A stretch of DNA of 64,000 nt from an uncultured Actinomycetes bacterium (GCA_900315165.1 OMXZ01000019.1:1-64000); one strand, 5' to 3'. Shown: positions 53,503-63,939, counted from the first letter of the stretch. A program made the numbers and translations. The notes: a model not told the origin generated them from the letters alone.

Positions 53503-56205
53503 TCACCCCGTGTTCTGCAGGCCGGCGGCGACGCCGGACACGGTGCAGAGGATGAGGTAGGTCAGACGGTCCTTGTCCTCCGGGGCGAGGTCGCCGGCGC
53601 GGACCGCACGCAGAGCGCGGGCCTGAGTCACGGACAGGGCGTTCACGAAGGGCAGGCGCATGCGGATCACCGGGCCGAGCACACGACGGTGCTCGAGCGG
53701 CCAGGCATCGCCCACGATGTCGAGCACCCACCTGCGCGTGAGGTCCATCTCGCTCATGACCTTCTCGGAGAGGTCGGGGCGTCCACCTAGGTCCAGATAC
53801 ATGCGGGCGATGTGGTCGTTTGTCTTGGAGAGCGACATCTCCACGTTGTCAATGAAGGTCGTGAAGAGGGGCCACTCGGCATAGGCCTTCTTGAGGAGGG
53901 CGAGGTCGCCCAGATCCTCGCAGGCGGTGCCGAGTCCGTACCAGGCGGCCAGGTTGATGCGTGCCTGGCTCCAGGAGAAGATCCAGGGAATCGTGCGCAG
54001 GTCGTCGAGGGACTTGGCGCCGAGGCCGCGCTTGGCGGGGCGCGAGCCGATCGGCATCATGCCGATCTCGGTCAGCGGGGTCACGGTCGAGAACCACTCC
54101 GTGAAGCCGTCCGTCTCGAGCAGGTCAAGGTAGCGCGCGTGCGAGGCGGCCGAGAGACGCTCGGCCGTGGGCCAGTACTGCTCAGTGGACTTGGTGTTGG
54201 TCCACTCGAACGCAGGTGAGGACTGCAGGAGGGTTGCCGCCGCGACGGACTCGATGTGGCGGCGGGCCAACGTCGGGTTGCCGTAGCGCGCGAAGATGAC
54301 TTCGCCCTGCTCCGTGAGCTTGAAGCGACAGTTGACCGACCCCTTGGGCTGGGCAAGCACCGCGCGGTTTGCAGGGCCGCCGCCGCGGCCGACCGCGCCG
54401 CCGCGTCCGTGGAAGAGCGTGAGGTCGATATGGTTACGCTCGGCCCACTCGGCAATCTCGCCCTGTGCCTTGTGGAGGGCGAGGGTGGCCGTGGTCGGGC
54501 CGGCATCCTTGGAGGAGTCGGAATAGCCCAGCATGACCTCCATGCGGCGGCCGTTCTCGGCGAAGCGGCGCTGGACGTCGGGCAGCTTGATGATATCATC
54601 GAGGGTCGCGACCGCATTCTCCAGGTCCTCAAGCTGCTCGAAGAGGGGGATCACGTCGAGGGTCGGCACATCCTCGGGATGAGCGAAGGCAAGGCGCGCC
54701 AGGTCGAAGACGTTCTGGACGTCCTGTGCCGATTTGGAGAAAGAGATGATGTAGCGGCGGGCGGCCTTCACGCCGCAGCGGCGCTGGATCCAGGCGATGG
54801 CGCGGAAGGTGTCGAGCACCTCGCGGGTCATGGGCGCGAGCTCTCCGCGCTCGCCCCAACGGCCGTGCTCGCGGATGTCCGCGAGGGCGCGGGCATGCAC
54901 GACCGAGTGCTGACGGAACTCCATCTCGACCAAGTGGAAACCGAAGGACTCGGCCTGCCAGATCAGCTTCTGCAGAGGGCCGTAGGCCGTACGCACGGCT
55001 CCCGCCGCCACGAGCGACCGCTGCACCACGCGCAGATCCTCCAAATACTCGTCGCAGTCACGGTACATCACGTCGGCCGTGCGGGTAATCGTCGCCTCGA
55101 GGCGCTTGGAGATGACCAGCATGACCGCGCGATGCGGCTCGGAGGCCGACCGCTCCGCCGCATGGGCTGTGAGGGCCTCGCTCATCTCCACCTGATGGTT
55201 CCAGAGGTTGAGCAGCTCGGCCGAGGGCTTGGTGGAGGTGGTGTCCAGCGTGAGGTTGCGGCCGACGATATGCGTGCGCTCGGCCAGCGCCGTGAGCGCG
55301 TGCACGCGGAACTTCTCGGCCACGGCGCGGCTCACCTTGGCTGTGACGTTTGGGTTGCCGTCGCGGTCCGATCCGATCCAGCTGCCGGGGTGGAAGAAGG
55401 CGGGACACACCGGCGGCACGCTGCCGGCCTTCTCGCCCAGCTCCCAGTCGTCGAACCGACGGTAGACCTCGGGCACCATGTCGAAGAGGGTGGAGTCGAA
55501 GAGGTCGAGGATCGTGTCGGCTTCCTCGACGGGCGTGGGCTTCTTGAGCGCGATGGGAGAGGTGCGGAAGAGCGACTCGATCTCCTGCAGCATCTTGCGC
55601 TTGTTCTCGAGCAGGTCGGAGCCGCCCAGGCGAGGCCGCTCGTCGAGCAGGGCCGCGATGCGGCGGATCTTGCCCTCGACCGCCTTGCGGCGCGCCTCGG
55701 TCGGGTGGGCCGTGAAGACGGGGTGGAACTCCAGGCGCCGCAGCAGCCGGTCGGCCTGCTCCTGCCCGCATTCCAGCGCGAGCTCGCGATAGGCCACCGT
55801 CATCTCGTTCACGGGGTCGGCATCCTCCAGGGACGAGACCTCCGCCTCGCGCTGCTTGAGCGAGTTGACGCGGTAGTTCTCCTCGCAGATGTTGGCGCAA
55901 TGGAAGAAGGCGGTGAAGGCGCGCATGAGCAGGGTCGCCTGGTCGGCGGGCAGGGAGTCGATGATGCCGACGGAGTCGTCGAACATCGCACGGAGCCCCG
56001 CTTCGTCCAGGTCGTCGCTCTCGAGGTCCGCCTCGTCGGTCAGCAGTCGGTCGAAGGTCTCACGCAGCTCGGGGTTGTGCTCCTCGACGACCTGCTCGAC
56101 CAGACCGAGAAAAAATAACATATTATCTTTGATCTGATCGGGCGCCTCGACTCGTGCAAGGGCATCCGCTGCTCTGTTCTCCTGCTGTTTTGCAGTCTCA
56201 GTCAC
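53503..56205 (-). CDS. ppc: Phosphoenolpyruvate carboxylase
   Basis: This 900-residue enzyme carboxylates PEP to oxaloacetate. Key segments are FTAHPTEARR with catalytic His167, GSWIGSDRDGNPNV, the FHGRGGAVGRGGGP loop, the RQHSVVHARAL region, and the invariant C-terminal LQNTG. Full length for the family. The start is GTG at 56205 with GGGGAA upstream. It probably supplies oxaloacetate for a partial TCA branch leading to succinate. Confidence 0.96.
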   Translation of the reverse strand: MTETAKQQENRAADALARVEAPDQIKDNMLFFLGLVEQVVEEHNPELRETFDRLLTDEADLESDDLDEAGLRAMFDDSVGIIDSLPADQATLLMRAFTAFFHCANICEENYRVNSLKQREAEVSSLEDADPVNEMTVAYRELALECGQEQADRLLRRLEFHPVFTAHPTEARRKAVEGKIRRIAALLDERPRLGGSDLLENKRKMLQEIESLFRTSPIALKKPTPVEEADTILDLFDSTLFDMVPEVYRRFDDWELGEKAGSVPPVCPAFFHPGSWIGSDRDGNPNVTAKVSRAVAEKFRVHALTALAERTHIVGRNLTLDTTSTKPSAELLNLWNHQVEMSEALTAHAAERSASEPHRAVMLVISKRLEATITRTADVMYRDCDEYLEDLRVVQRSLVAAGAVRTAYGPLQKLIWQAESFGFHLVEMEFRQHSVVHARALADIREHGRWGERGELAPMTREVLDTFRAIAWIQRRCGVKAARRYIISFSKSAQDVQNVFDLARLAFAHPEDVPTLDVIPLFEQLEDLENAVATLDDIIKLPDVQRRFAENGRRMEVMLGYSDSSKDAGPTTATLALHKAQGEIAEWAERNHIDLTLFHGRGGAVGRGGGPANRAVLAQPKGSVNCRFKLTEQGEVIFARYGNPTLARRHIESVAAATLLQSSPAFEWTNTKSTEQYWPTAERLSAASHARYLDLLETDGFTEWFSTVTPLTEIGMMPIGSRPAKRGLGAKSLDDLRTIPWIFSWSQARINLAAWYGLGTACEDLGDLALLKKAYAEWPLFTTFIDNVEMSLSKTNDHIARMYLDLGGRPDLSEKVMSEMDLTRRWVLDIVGDAWPLEHRRVLGPVIRMRLPFVNALSVTQARALRAVRAGDLAPEDKDRLTYLILCTVSGVAAGLQNTG

Positions 56206-56415
56206 GATATTTCCCCTTGTCGATTCTGGGTGATATATGCGATATCTCGGCTTTGACTATTCAGTACGGAACTACCATACCGCCTCAAGGTGCCAAGCGC
56301 GCGCTCATTGCGTTTTCACACAGTCATGAAACCCAGATTTCACGCATTGCCCCTGGGGGATGCCATCCGCCCATGGGGGTACAATCTCCCGCGTACACAT
56401 AGAGGAGGGGATATC

Positions 56416-57888
56416 GTGCAGAATCCTTTTTCGCACAAGGAAGGCAGGCGGCAGGAAAGCAGGGCTGCCGCACCCCGCGCCGAACGCCATCGCAGTCAGA
56501 GCGCCTGGCAGAGCCGCGGAAAGGCATCGGACAAGGCCCGCGCGCGCCGGGCACGCGACGCGCGCGAACACAAGCCCTCCCGTCTCGCGACCCTCGTCAA
56601 CCACTGGTGGGACCGCCTTCTGACCTCGGTCACCCACCGCGAGTTCGGCTCGGCTGTGGAGCTCTACTCCTCGGGCCGCACCACCCGCGACTACATCTGG
56701 AACTCCATCGGCCTGGGCGCCTGGGGCGGCGAGTTCCCTCTGCTCACCATCATCGTCACCCAGCTCGTGGGAGTCGAGGCGGCCGGCATGTTCTCGATGG
56801 CCTACGTCACCGGCATGATGCTCATGTACCTCGGCAACTACGGCGCCCGCACCTTCCAGGTCTCGGACGTCAACGAGGAGCAGAGCTTCGCCGCCTACCA
56901 GATCCAGCGCTTCCTGACCTGCCTGCTCATGGCAGCCGCCGGCTGGGTCTGGTGCGCGGTGCACGGCTACAGCCATGAGATGTCCGTCATCTGCACCGGC
57001 GTCTTCGGCTTCCGCATGATGGACGCCCTCTCCGATGTCTACGAGGGCCGCCTCCAGCAGCAGGACAAGCTCTACCTCGCCGGCATCTCGGTGGCGCTGC
57101 GGTCGGCGGCGTCGCTAGTCGTCTGCACGGTCGTCCTCTTCCTCACCCGCAACCTCGCCTGGGCGAGCATGGGGCTCTTCATCTCGTCGATCGCCACCTT
57201 CGTGCTCGGCACGCTGCCGCTCGCCCTGCTCGAAACCCCCAAGTCCCGCAGCCCCCAGCTCATCGAAATCCGCGAGATCTTCGTCCAGTGCTTCCCCACC
57301 GCCGCGGCGCTCTTCCTCTACGCCGTCATCGACAACATGCCCAAGTTCGCGATGGAAGGCGCCCTCAGCTACGACAACCAGCTCTACTACAACGCCATCT
57401 ACTTCCCCGCTCATGCCATCATCATGACCGTCGGCTTCATCTACAAGCCCCAGCTCGTGCGCCTTGCCAACGTCTGGGCCGACCCGAGCGCACGACGCCG
57501 CTTCGATGTGATTATCTTTGCCGTCCTCGGTGTCACGGCAGGCATCACCGCCATCGTCGCCCTCTTCATGGGGCTCATCGGCATCCGCCTCATGAGCTTC
57601 TTCTACGGCGTGGACTTCGCGCAGTTCACCGACATCGTCTACGCGATGATCGTGTCGGGCGGTTTCGCGGCGGCCATCGACTTCCTCTACCAGATCATCA
57701 CGGTACTCCGCCAGCAGGAGGCCGTCACCCGCCTCTACCTGCTGGGCTTCGTGATCTCCATCCCCGTGTCCTATGGCCTGGTGAACTTCTTCGGCCTGCA
57801 CGGCGCGGTCTATGCCTCGCTCGTCTCAATGGGCGTGCTAATCGTCCTGCTCACGTTCGAGTACGTCACAATCCGCCGCCACGCCTAG
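56416..57888 (+). CDS. Flippase-like polysaccharide or lipid export membrane protein (MOP superfamily)
   Basis: This 490-residue protein starts with a GTG preceded by GAGGAGGGG. Residues 1-60 are Arg/Lys-rich and cytoplasmic. About 12-14 membrane helices follow (LGAWGGEFPLLTIIVTQLVGVEAAG, FSMAYVTGMMLMYLGNYGARTF, and the C-terminal YQIITVLRQQEAVTRLYLLGFV). The pattern resembles Wzx/MATE-type flippases. No glycosyltransferase genes are nearby, so the substrate is unknown. The frame continuing to 56290 has no ribosome site. Confidence 0.8.
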   Translation: MQNPFSHKEGRRQESRAAAPRAERHRSQSAWQSRGKASDKARARRARDAREHKPSRLATLVNHWWDRLLTSVTHREFGSAVELYSSGRTTRDYIWNSIGLGAWGGEFPLLTIIVTQLVGVEAAGMFSMAYVTGMMLMYLGNYGARTFQVSDVNEEQSFAAYQIQRFLTCLLMAAAGWVWCAVHGYSHEMSVICTGVFGFRMMDALSDVYEGRLQQQDKLYLAGISVALRSAASLVVCTVVLFLTRNLAWASMGLFISSIATFVLGTLPLALLETPKSRSPQLIEIREIFVQCFPTAAALFLYAVIDNMPKFAMEGALSYDNQLYYNAIYFPAHAIIMTVGFIYKPQLVRLANVWADPSARRRFDVIIFAVLGVTAGITAIVALFMGLIGIRLMSFFYGVDFAQFTDIVYAMIVSGGFAAAIDFLYQIITVLRQQEAVTRLYLLGFVISIPVSYGLVNFFGLHGAVYASLVSMGVLIVLLTFEYVTIRRHA

Positions 57889-57951
57889 GACTCGCAACGC
57901 GAGAGGCACGGGGCAGGCCCGTCCGAATCCGCGGTCGACCGTCGAGGGCGG

Positions 57952-59094
57952 CTACCGTCCCAGAAGGAAGGCACGCATCGCCGTCTCGCCCGCAAGCGGC
58001 AGGTTCGTCTCCGTGCGCGTGAAGGCTTCCGGCAGCGTGCAGGGGGCCGTGACCGCAGGGACCACGAGACCGATGCCCTGACCGTAGACGCCGCCAAGGT
58101 CGTCGGCCCGGCTGCCCACGATGGCTACCACGGGGATCCCCTTGCTGCGCGCGCGGCGGGCGACGCCGACAGGTGCCTTGCCCTGCGCTGTCTGCGCGTC
58201 CATCCGGCCCTCGCCCGTAATCACGAGATCCACGTCCCTCAACATCCCGTCAAAATCCAGTGCGTCGAGCACAGCCTCGATCCCGCGCTCGAGCCGGGCG
58301 CCGCAGAAGGCGGCGAGCCCGAAGCCCAGACCGCCGGCGGCGCCGGCCCCCGGCAGGCGCGAGGCATCGGTATGCGTCGCATGGTCCACGAGCCCTGCGT
58401 AGCGCACCATCCAGGCATCGAGTTCGCCGAAGCGGGCCGCCGGCACGCCTTTTTGGCCACCGTAGACGCGGATAGCCCCGTTGAGCCCGCAAAGCGGGTT
58501 GGTCACATCGGTCAGAAGGACGACCTCGGCCATCTGCGCACGGCGGTCGAACCCGGACAGGTCGATTCGCACGACGTCGCGCAGGCCCGCGAGCCCCGGC
58601 TCGACCTCCTCGCCGGTCGCGTCCAACAGACGGGCACCCAGGGCGCAGGCAAGCCCCGCCCCGCCGTCCGAGGTCGCGCTTCCGCCTAGGCCGATATAGA
58701 TACGTCGCACACCCTGGTCAAGGGCGTCAGAGACGAGCTGTCCCACGCCATAGGTCGAGGCCCGCAGAGCGTCCTCTTCGGTGCAGGATGAGTAGGCGAT
58801 GCCGGAGGCCTCGGCCATCTCGATCACCGCGGCGCCGCCCGGCAGTATGCCGTAGGTTGCGTCGACCGGCGCGCCAAGGGGACCTTGGACGCGCACGCGG
58901 CGCCTGCGACCGCCGAGTCCTCGCACCAGAGCCTCGACCGTGCCCTCCCCACCGTCGGCGATGGGCACGACACGGACCTCCGCATCGCGGCAGGCGCGCC
59001 GCACGCCGCGTGCCATCAGCTCCCCGGCATGCTCGCTCGTTGCCGAGCCCTTGAAGGAGTCCGTCGCCACCAGCACGTGATACGGTCGTGTCAT
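57952..59094 (-). CDS. glxK: Glycerate 2-kinase (GlxK family)
   Basis: A 380-residue kinase that phosphorylates D-glycerate. Features include LVATDSFKGSATSEHAGE, PIADGGEGTVEALV, IYIGLGGSATSDGGAGLA, LTDVTNPLCG and LVITGEGRMDAQTAQGKAPVGVA. The ATG at 59094 lies 10 bp after the glutaredoxin stop with a GCGGGG site. The frame extending to 59148 is unnecessary. The two genes are probably cotranscribed. Confidence 0.92.
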   Translation of the reverse strand: MTRPYHVLVATDSFKGSATSEHAGELMARGVRRACRDAEVRVVPIADGGEGTVEALVRGLGGRRRRVRVQGPLGAPVDATYGILPGGAAVIEMAEASGIAYSSCTEEDALRASTYGVGQLVSDALDQGVRRIYIGLGGSATSDGGAGLACALGARLLDATGEEVEPGLAGLRDVVRIDLSGFDRRAQMAEVVLLTDVTNPLCGLNGAIRVYGGQKGVPAARFGELDAWMVRYAGLVDHATHTDASRLPGAGAAGGLGFGLAAFCGARLERGIEAVLDALDFDGMLRDVDLVITGEGRMDAQTAQGKAPVGVARRARSKGIPVVAIVGSRADDLGGVYGQGIGLVVPAVTAPCTLPEAFTRTETNLPLAGETAMRAFLLGR

Positions 59095-59104
59095 CCCCGC
59101 CCGC

Positions 59105-59350
59105 CTAGCGCGTGGAAGCGAAATAGTCGATGATGTCCGACGACTCATAGAGCGGTTTGCCGTCGATGAAGAGGCAGGGCACCTGCTGCTTGCCGCCCAC
59201 CTCGATCAGACGCTCACGGTTGGCCTCGCCGTCCTTCTCGCCGTAGATGTCGTACATCGCGTCCACGGTGATGCCCTCGGCGTCCATGTAGTCCATAACC
59301 TTGCGGCACCAGGGACAGCCCTGCTTGTAGAAGAGTTCCAGTTTTGCCAT
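59105..59350 (-). CDS. Glutaredoxin
   Basis: An 81-residue thioredoxin-fold protein with the dithiol active site CPWC (residues 12-15 in FYKQGCPWCRKVMDYM), the cis-proline segment VPCLFIDGKPLYES and a typical C-terminal helix. The 183-residue frame covering it starts in non-coding DNA and is not used. The ribosome site is weak. In this organism it may be reduced by another thiol system. Confidence 0.9.
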   Translation of the reverse strand: MAKLELFYKQGCPWCRKVMDYMDAEGITVDAMYDIYGEKDGEANRERLIEVGGKQQVPCLFIDGKPLYESSDIIDYFASTR

Positions 59351-59402
59351 GTCAATCCACACCCTTCCGTTTTTCGTCTGTCTCGTTCCCCATCCATCAA
59401 AC

Positions 59403-62400
59403 CTATGCGTCGCGCACGAAGGAGAGCACGCAGTCGCGGCCCTCGGAGGTGTGCGGCACAAGCATGTAGACCTGGTCGCGATAGGCCCCGTCCGTCTCAC
59501 GCGTACGGAATATCTCGTTGAGATACCCCCTCCCCGATTCGGAGATACGGTCGGCCACCGTATCGAGGTCGTAGAAGGCGACAAAGGCCTCGCGGTCGTC
59601 CGGATGCACGTTCTCCTCGGCGTAGCGCGCAATCGACCACTTCGCGTCGTCGGCAATCAGGAAGGGGCGATAGCGCGAGGAGCTCACATAGATCGACTTG
59701 GCAAAGCTGTCGTCGAGGGCGACCAGATCGATGCGGGTAAAGACCTCGCAGAGCGAGCCAAGAGCCGACGAAAGCTCGTCAACGGCGCTCGTGGAGCGCA
59801 GCTCGGAGAGGTCCTGGACGGTGGCCAGACAGGCGGCGTGCCCCTCGCACTCGGCGATGAAGCGGAAGCGCACCGTGCAAAAGCGGCTGCCGCGGATGAT
59901 GTCGATCTGCTGCTCCCCGCGCACGGAGACGGCTGCCGAGAAGGCGGCAATCAGGCGCGTGTAAAGCGTGATGCTGCCGAAGCCCACCTCTCCCGTATCC
60001 ATCTGGTACTCGTTGCCGATCTCGGTGGAGGCAAGGAAGCTGTCGAGCGCGTCATTCGAGGCCAGCAGGTTGAAGCGCCTGCCATCGAGCACCTCGACCA
60101 CGCCCATCGGCGTGCTGACGATTCCGGAACGGGCTTCGTCGCGGGCGGCATCGTCCGCGGTCACAAGATGCGTACCGAGCAGGTTGACGCGACCGACGCG
60201 GTCGTAGTAGGCATGTTGGCTGGCCTCCTCGAACCCTATGCCCTTTTCCTTGAGTACGGCGAAAAGCTCGTCGCGCGGGCGGGGTTTCGAGAAGAGGTAG
60301 CCCTGCGCCTTCTCGCAGCCGACCCGGCGGAGGAAGGCAAGGTGCTCGTCGGTCTCGACACCCTCGGCGAGTGTCTGGATGCCCAGCTGCTTGGCCATGT
60401 CGACAATCGAGGCCACGACGATGCGCGTGTTCCTGAGGCGGCTGCTCGTGGCGGAGAAGTCGCGCAGGAAGAGCATGTCTATCTTGAGCACGTCGAAGGA
60501 GTAGTCCTTCAGGAGGTTGAGGGAGGAGTAGCCGCTGCCAAAATCGTCCATCCACACCTGGAAGCCATTGCGCCTGAACTCGCCGAGCTTCTTATGGACC
60601 GAACCTGCATCGCCGCCGAGGATCGACTCCGTCACTTCGATCTCGAGCATGGACGCAGGCACGCCAAAGTCGCGGGTGGCCTCCTCCACCGCCCGCGTCA
60701 CATCGCAGAGCTCGAAGTCCAGGCGAGAAAGGTTCACCGAGAAGGGCAGGGGCGTCTTGCCCGCATCGGCGGAGCGTCGATAGTCCGCGCAGGCCAGACG
60801 CAGCACGTGCATGTCGAGCTTGTGGATGAGGTGGTAGTCCTCGAGCGTCCCGATGAAGACGCCCGGGGCAAGAAGGCCGTGGACGGGGTCCTCCCAGCGG
60901 GCCAGGGCCTCCAGACCGCAAACCCTGCCCGTCTGCACGCGCACGACCGGCTGGTAGTACACCTTTATCCAGCCTTCCGTGAGGGCGCGGTCGAGGTTGT
61001 CGACGATGTAGCGGCGGCGGGAGACAAGGTTGCCGAGCTGCTCGTCGTAGACGCGATAGACCCAGTCGGATCGGCGCTTGATCGAGTTACAGGCGAGGCG
61101 CGCGGCATCGCAGGCGGCCGAGACCGACTCGTCCGGGTCCGTGAGCGGATACACGCCCACTTTGAGCTCGATGTTCACATCACGCCGGAAATCATGGGCG
61201 CGCTCGTGCACGCGCAGGATCTTCGCCTCGATGCCCTCATAATCCGTCACGGCGAAGAAATGGTCCTCCGACATGCGGATCACACAGCGGCCGGGGAAGG
61301 CCTCCACAAGGAGGCGAGCGACCGACCGCAGCAGCATGTCGCCGCCCTCGAAACCATAGGTGAGGTTGAACGTCTTGAAATTCTCGATATCGAAGGCAAC
61401 CAGCACGGGGCCGCCTGCATAGTCATCGGCATCGGCGCCATAGGCTCCGGCCACGGCAAGACGGAGCGCCTCGAGGCCCGGCAAGCCGGTCAGGCTATCG
61501 GAAGTCCCCGACATCTCTTCCTGCAGCGACATCTGACGCTCCTCAATCTGTGCGGCGACAACCTGGGCCGAGGAGCCATATTTGCGCTTCTCGACGCGGT
61601 CGCGTTCGTGGGACGCAATCTTGGACTCATACATCAGCTTGTCCGCACGGGCCAGCACCTCCTCAAGAGACTCCCCCGTCTCGCAGCAGGTGACGCCCAC
61701 CGACACCGTCACCTCCATCGGAAGATCGGCATTCTTTGAAATCTGCCTCATCGCGGCATTTACCTGTCTGCCAATACCCTCTGGCACCCCTTCGCTCGGC
61801 GCCTCGACAATCAGGACGAATTCGTCGCCTCCCCATCGGGCCACAAAGCCGCGGCGACGCGACGCGACCGCCGCGAGTGCCTGCGCCGTCATGATGAGCA
61901 CCTGGTCGCCCACAAGGTGGCCGTATTTGTCATTCACGCGCTTGAAAAGGTCCACATCGCACAGGCAGAAAGCGTAGCGCGCCCTTCCCTGCTCCGTACC
62001 CTGCGCTATCTGGTCGTAATACTCGCGCAGACGGCGGCGGTTGTTGAGGCCCGTGAGCGCATCGGTGTAGATGCGCGAGCGCTGCAGGTCGAAGAAAATC
62101 ATCATGATCGAGAGAAAGACCGCCGAGCTCATCACGGGCGTACCAGGAACGAGTTCATCCACCACGGCGCCGATGGTCGGCGCGGCGGAGAACTGCACAA
62201 TCAGGAGCTCGTCCACCACCCTCGACCTGACCCGCTCACGCGACGCCATAGCGAAGGCACGGATCGACATGGCTGCCAGATAGAGGATCGAAGGAATCAT
62301 CAAGAACGAGTAGTAGCGCCCGCGCCAGACCGAGCCCCCGCGCACGTAGGCCAGATAATCCGTCGGGATGCACAGGATGAAAGCCGCAATCAGGAGAACG

Positions 62401-62747
62401 AAGGGCACGGCCTCCAGCATCCCCACGACCTTGGAGGGACGCTCCGTCGGCAGGAGGTGCGCCTCGGCGAACTTGTACCAGAGGTAGGCCATAAACGAGA
62501 TCAGGACAATCGACAGCTCGAGCGCAAAGAGCCTGGCCTGCGGCGTGATAAAGCCCACCTGGGAAAGCACGGGCACGGAGTCGGCCACGCAGTACAGGAC
62601 AAACGTTATCAGCAGCCAGCGAAAATAGGTTTGCTCGGTATGGCGGCCGATGTCGGTGCTCGTCCTGCCGAGCATCACAAGCGATAGCACCTGACACATC
62701 ACATTCAGCATGATGTAGGAGAGGCTGAGTGCGTCAGCGATCGCCAT
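59403..62747 (-). CDS. Membrane-bound GGDEF-EAL protein with a degenerate second GGDEF and a C-terminal sensor part
   Basis: The 1114-residue protein opens with about seven membrane helices (1-215). A GGDEF domain follows with an intact GGDEF at about residue 306 (ARWGGDEFVLI), then a second, degenerate GGDEF (about 405-560; the motif reads SEDHF near 494). The EAL domain (about 585-830) keeps EAL, SVNLS, EVTES, DDFGSGYSSL, LKIDML, AEGVE and QGYLF. A PAS-like tail follows (to 1114). No RxxD inhibitory site precedes the GGDEF. It should both make and break c-di-GMP. GGAGGTGAGG lies before the ATG, which overlaps the stop region of the next gene by 14 bp. Confidence 0.9.
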   Translation of the reverse strand: MAIADALSLSYIMLNVMCQVLSLVMLGRTSTDIGRHTEQTYFRWLLITFVLYCVADSVPVLSQVGFITPQARLFALELSIVLISFMAYLWYKFAEAHLLPTERPSKVVGMLEAVPFVLLIAAFILCIPTDYLAYVRGGSVWRGRYYSFLMIPSILYLAAMSIRAFAMASRERVRSRVVDELLIVQFSAAPTIGAVVDELVPGTPVMSSAVFLSIMMIFFDLQRSRIYTDALTGLNNRRRLREYYDQIAQGTEQGRARYAFCLCDVDLFKRVNDKYGHLVGDQVLIMTAQALAAVASRRRGFVARWGGDEFVLIVEAPSEGVPEGIGRQVNAAMRQISKNADLPMEVTVSVGVTCCETGESLEEVLARADKLMYESKIASHERDRVEKRKYGSSAQVVAAQIEERQMSLQEEMSGTSDSLTGLPGLEALRLAVAGAYGADADDYAGGPVLVAFDIENFKTFNLTYGFEGGDMLLRSVARLLVEAFPGRCVIRMSEDHFFAVTDYEGIEAKILRVHERAHDFRRDVNIELKVGVYPLTDPDESVSAACDAARLACNSIKRRSDWVYRVYDEQLGNLVSRRRYIVDNLDRALTEGWIKVYYQPVVRVQTGRVCGLEALARWEDPVHGLLAPGVFIGTLEDYHLIHKLDMHVLRLACADYRRSADAGKTPLPFSVNLSRLDFELCDVTRAVEEATRDFGVPASMLEIEVTESILGGDAGSVHKKLGEFRRNGFQVWMDDFGSGYSSLNLLKDYSFDVLKIDMLFLRDFSATSSRLRNTRIVVASIVDMAKQLGIQTLAEGVETDEHLAFLRRVGCEKAQGYLFSKPRPRDELFAVLKEKGIGFEEASQHAYYDRVGRVNLLGTHLVTADDAARDEARSGIVSTPMGVVEVLDGRRFNLLASNDALDSFLASTEIGNEYQMDTGEVGFGSITLYTRLIAAFSAAVSVRGEQQIDIIRGSRFCTVRFRFIAECEGHAACLATVQDLSELRSTSAVDELSSALGSLCEVFTRIDLVALDDSFAKSIYVSSSRYRPFLIADDAKWSIARYAEENVHPDDREAFVAFYDLDTVADRISESGRGYLNEIFRTRETDGAYRDQVYMLVPHTSEGRDCVLSFVRDA

Positions 62748-63939
62748 TGACCTCACCTCCCCGCTGTATGTCGGCATAGGTCTTCTGCTTCGCGCGATAC
62801 ATCGCCTGATCCGCGCTTTTTACGAGAGCGGCAGGATCCGCATGCGGGTCCCCGCACCACACCCAGCCCTGCGAGACACGGATCGGCTCGGGGAAGTGCT
62901 GCTGGCCGCTATGCGAAGCGAGCGCGTTGTCAAAGAAGGCGGCAAGCTCTCTGGGGTTGGGCTCGCCCAACACATCCCTCGGTATGTTCGCCGCATCAGC
63001 CATCAGCACGAACTCGTCGCCACCCCAGCGTGCGATGAAACCATCGCAGGAGGCAGCGGTCTGTTTCAGCGCGTCGGCAACGATCTGGAGGGCCCAGTCG
63101 CCCTCGATATGGCCGAGCTGATCGTTGACCTGTTTGAAGTGATCGACGTCGTAAAAGAACAGGCAGACGGGGTTTTCCTCGTCCACAGCACGCACGCGGG
63201 TGGATAGATACTCGTCCGTACGGCGGCGATTGTTGAGCCCCGTCAGCGCATCGGCATAGATCCGTGTGTCCTGGATACTGGTGAATTCCATAAATATCGT
63301 AATGAAATACCCGATGGACATGATGAAGATACCGGGGAACCGCAGCTCAATGAGGTAGAGGAGAAACGCCGGGACCGCACGCGCCACCACGGAGAGCATA
63401 TCCTTGCGGCGGTAGTGCGAGGGCTCGTGCGGTAGGAGCCTGGCCGTTCCTAGCGCCATCACGACGAGGTAGACGGCATCGATGCATACGGAAAGGATCC
63501 CGATCGGCCCGAGAGTCACCTGTCCGTTTTCCCCGAAGGAAAACATCAGACCTGTCTCGAGGTTCGCTAGCACGAGCAGGACCACAGAGAGGAGCGGAAT
63601 CGGGAGGAACACCCTGAACGACTTGGCGTGAGCCCAGGGGGCATCGATGCGGTAGGTCGCATAGGCGAACCAGAGGCAGGCAATGGCCGACACGAGTATG
63701 CGTTTGAGCGCAGTCAGGGTCACAAGCCCGAGCCCTGGCAAGGCAAGGGGCCCGAAATCGCGATTCACCAGAAGCATGTCAATCACGATAAAGGCAAGGT
63801 AGGCGACAATCATCCAATGGAAGAGCCCGCGCTCAGACTCCCGCATCGTGGAATGTCTTACGTGCAACAGAACGAACGCCGCGTATATCAGGCAGGAGAC
63901 GTCGATCAGCATGCATATGAAGAAGTACCGGTCGACCAC
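62734..63939 (-). CDS. Membrane-bound diguanylate cyclase
   Basis: The 401-residue protein has about seven membrane helices in residues 1-225. A GGDEF domain follows, with DALTGLNNRRR, FFYDVDHFKQVNDQLGHIEGD and IARWGGDEFVLM all intact. The RxxD inhibitory site is absent. A GTG at 63939 with an AGGGCAG-type site is the start. The membrane part and GGDEF are similar to those of the downstream gene, so the pair looks like a duplication, with the downstream copy extended by an EAL domain. Confidence 0.9.
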   Translation of the reverse strand: MVDRYFFICMLIDVSCLIYAAFVLLHVRHSTMRESERGLFHWMIVAYLAFIVIDMLLVNRDFGPLALPGLGLVTLTALKRILVSAIACLWFAYATYRIDAPWAHAKSFRVFLPIPLLSVVLLVLANLETGLMFSFGENGQVTLGPIGILSVCIDAVYLVVMALGTARLLPHEPSHYRRKDMLSVVARAVPAFLLYLIELRFPGIFIMSIGYFITIFMEFTSIQDTRIYADALTGLNNRRRTDEYLSTRVRAVDEENPVCLFFYDVDHFKQVNDQLGHIEGDWALQIVADALKQTAASCDGFIARWGGDEFVLMADAANIPRDVLGEPNPRELAAFFDNALASHSGQQHFPEPIRVSQGWVWCGDPHADPAALVKSADQAMYRAKQKTYADIQRGGEVNGDR

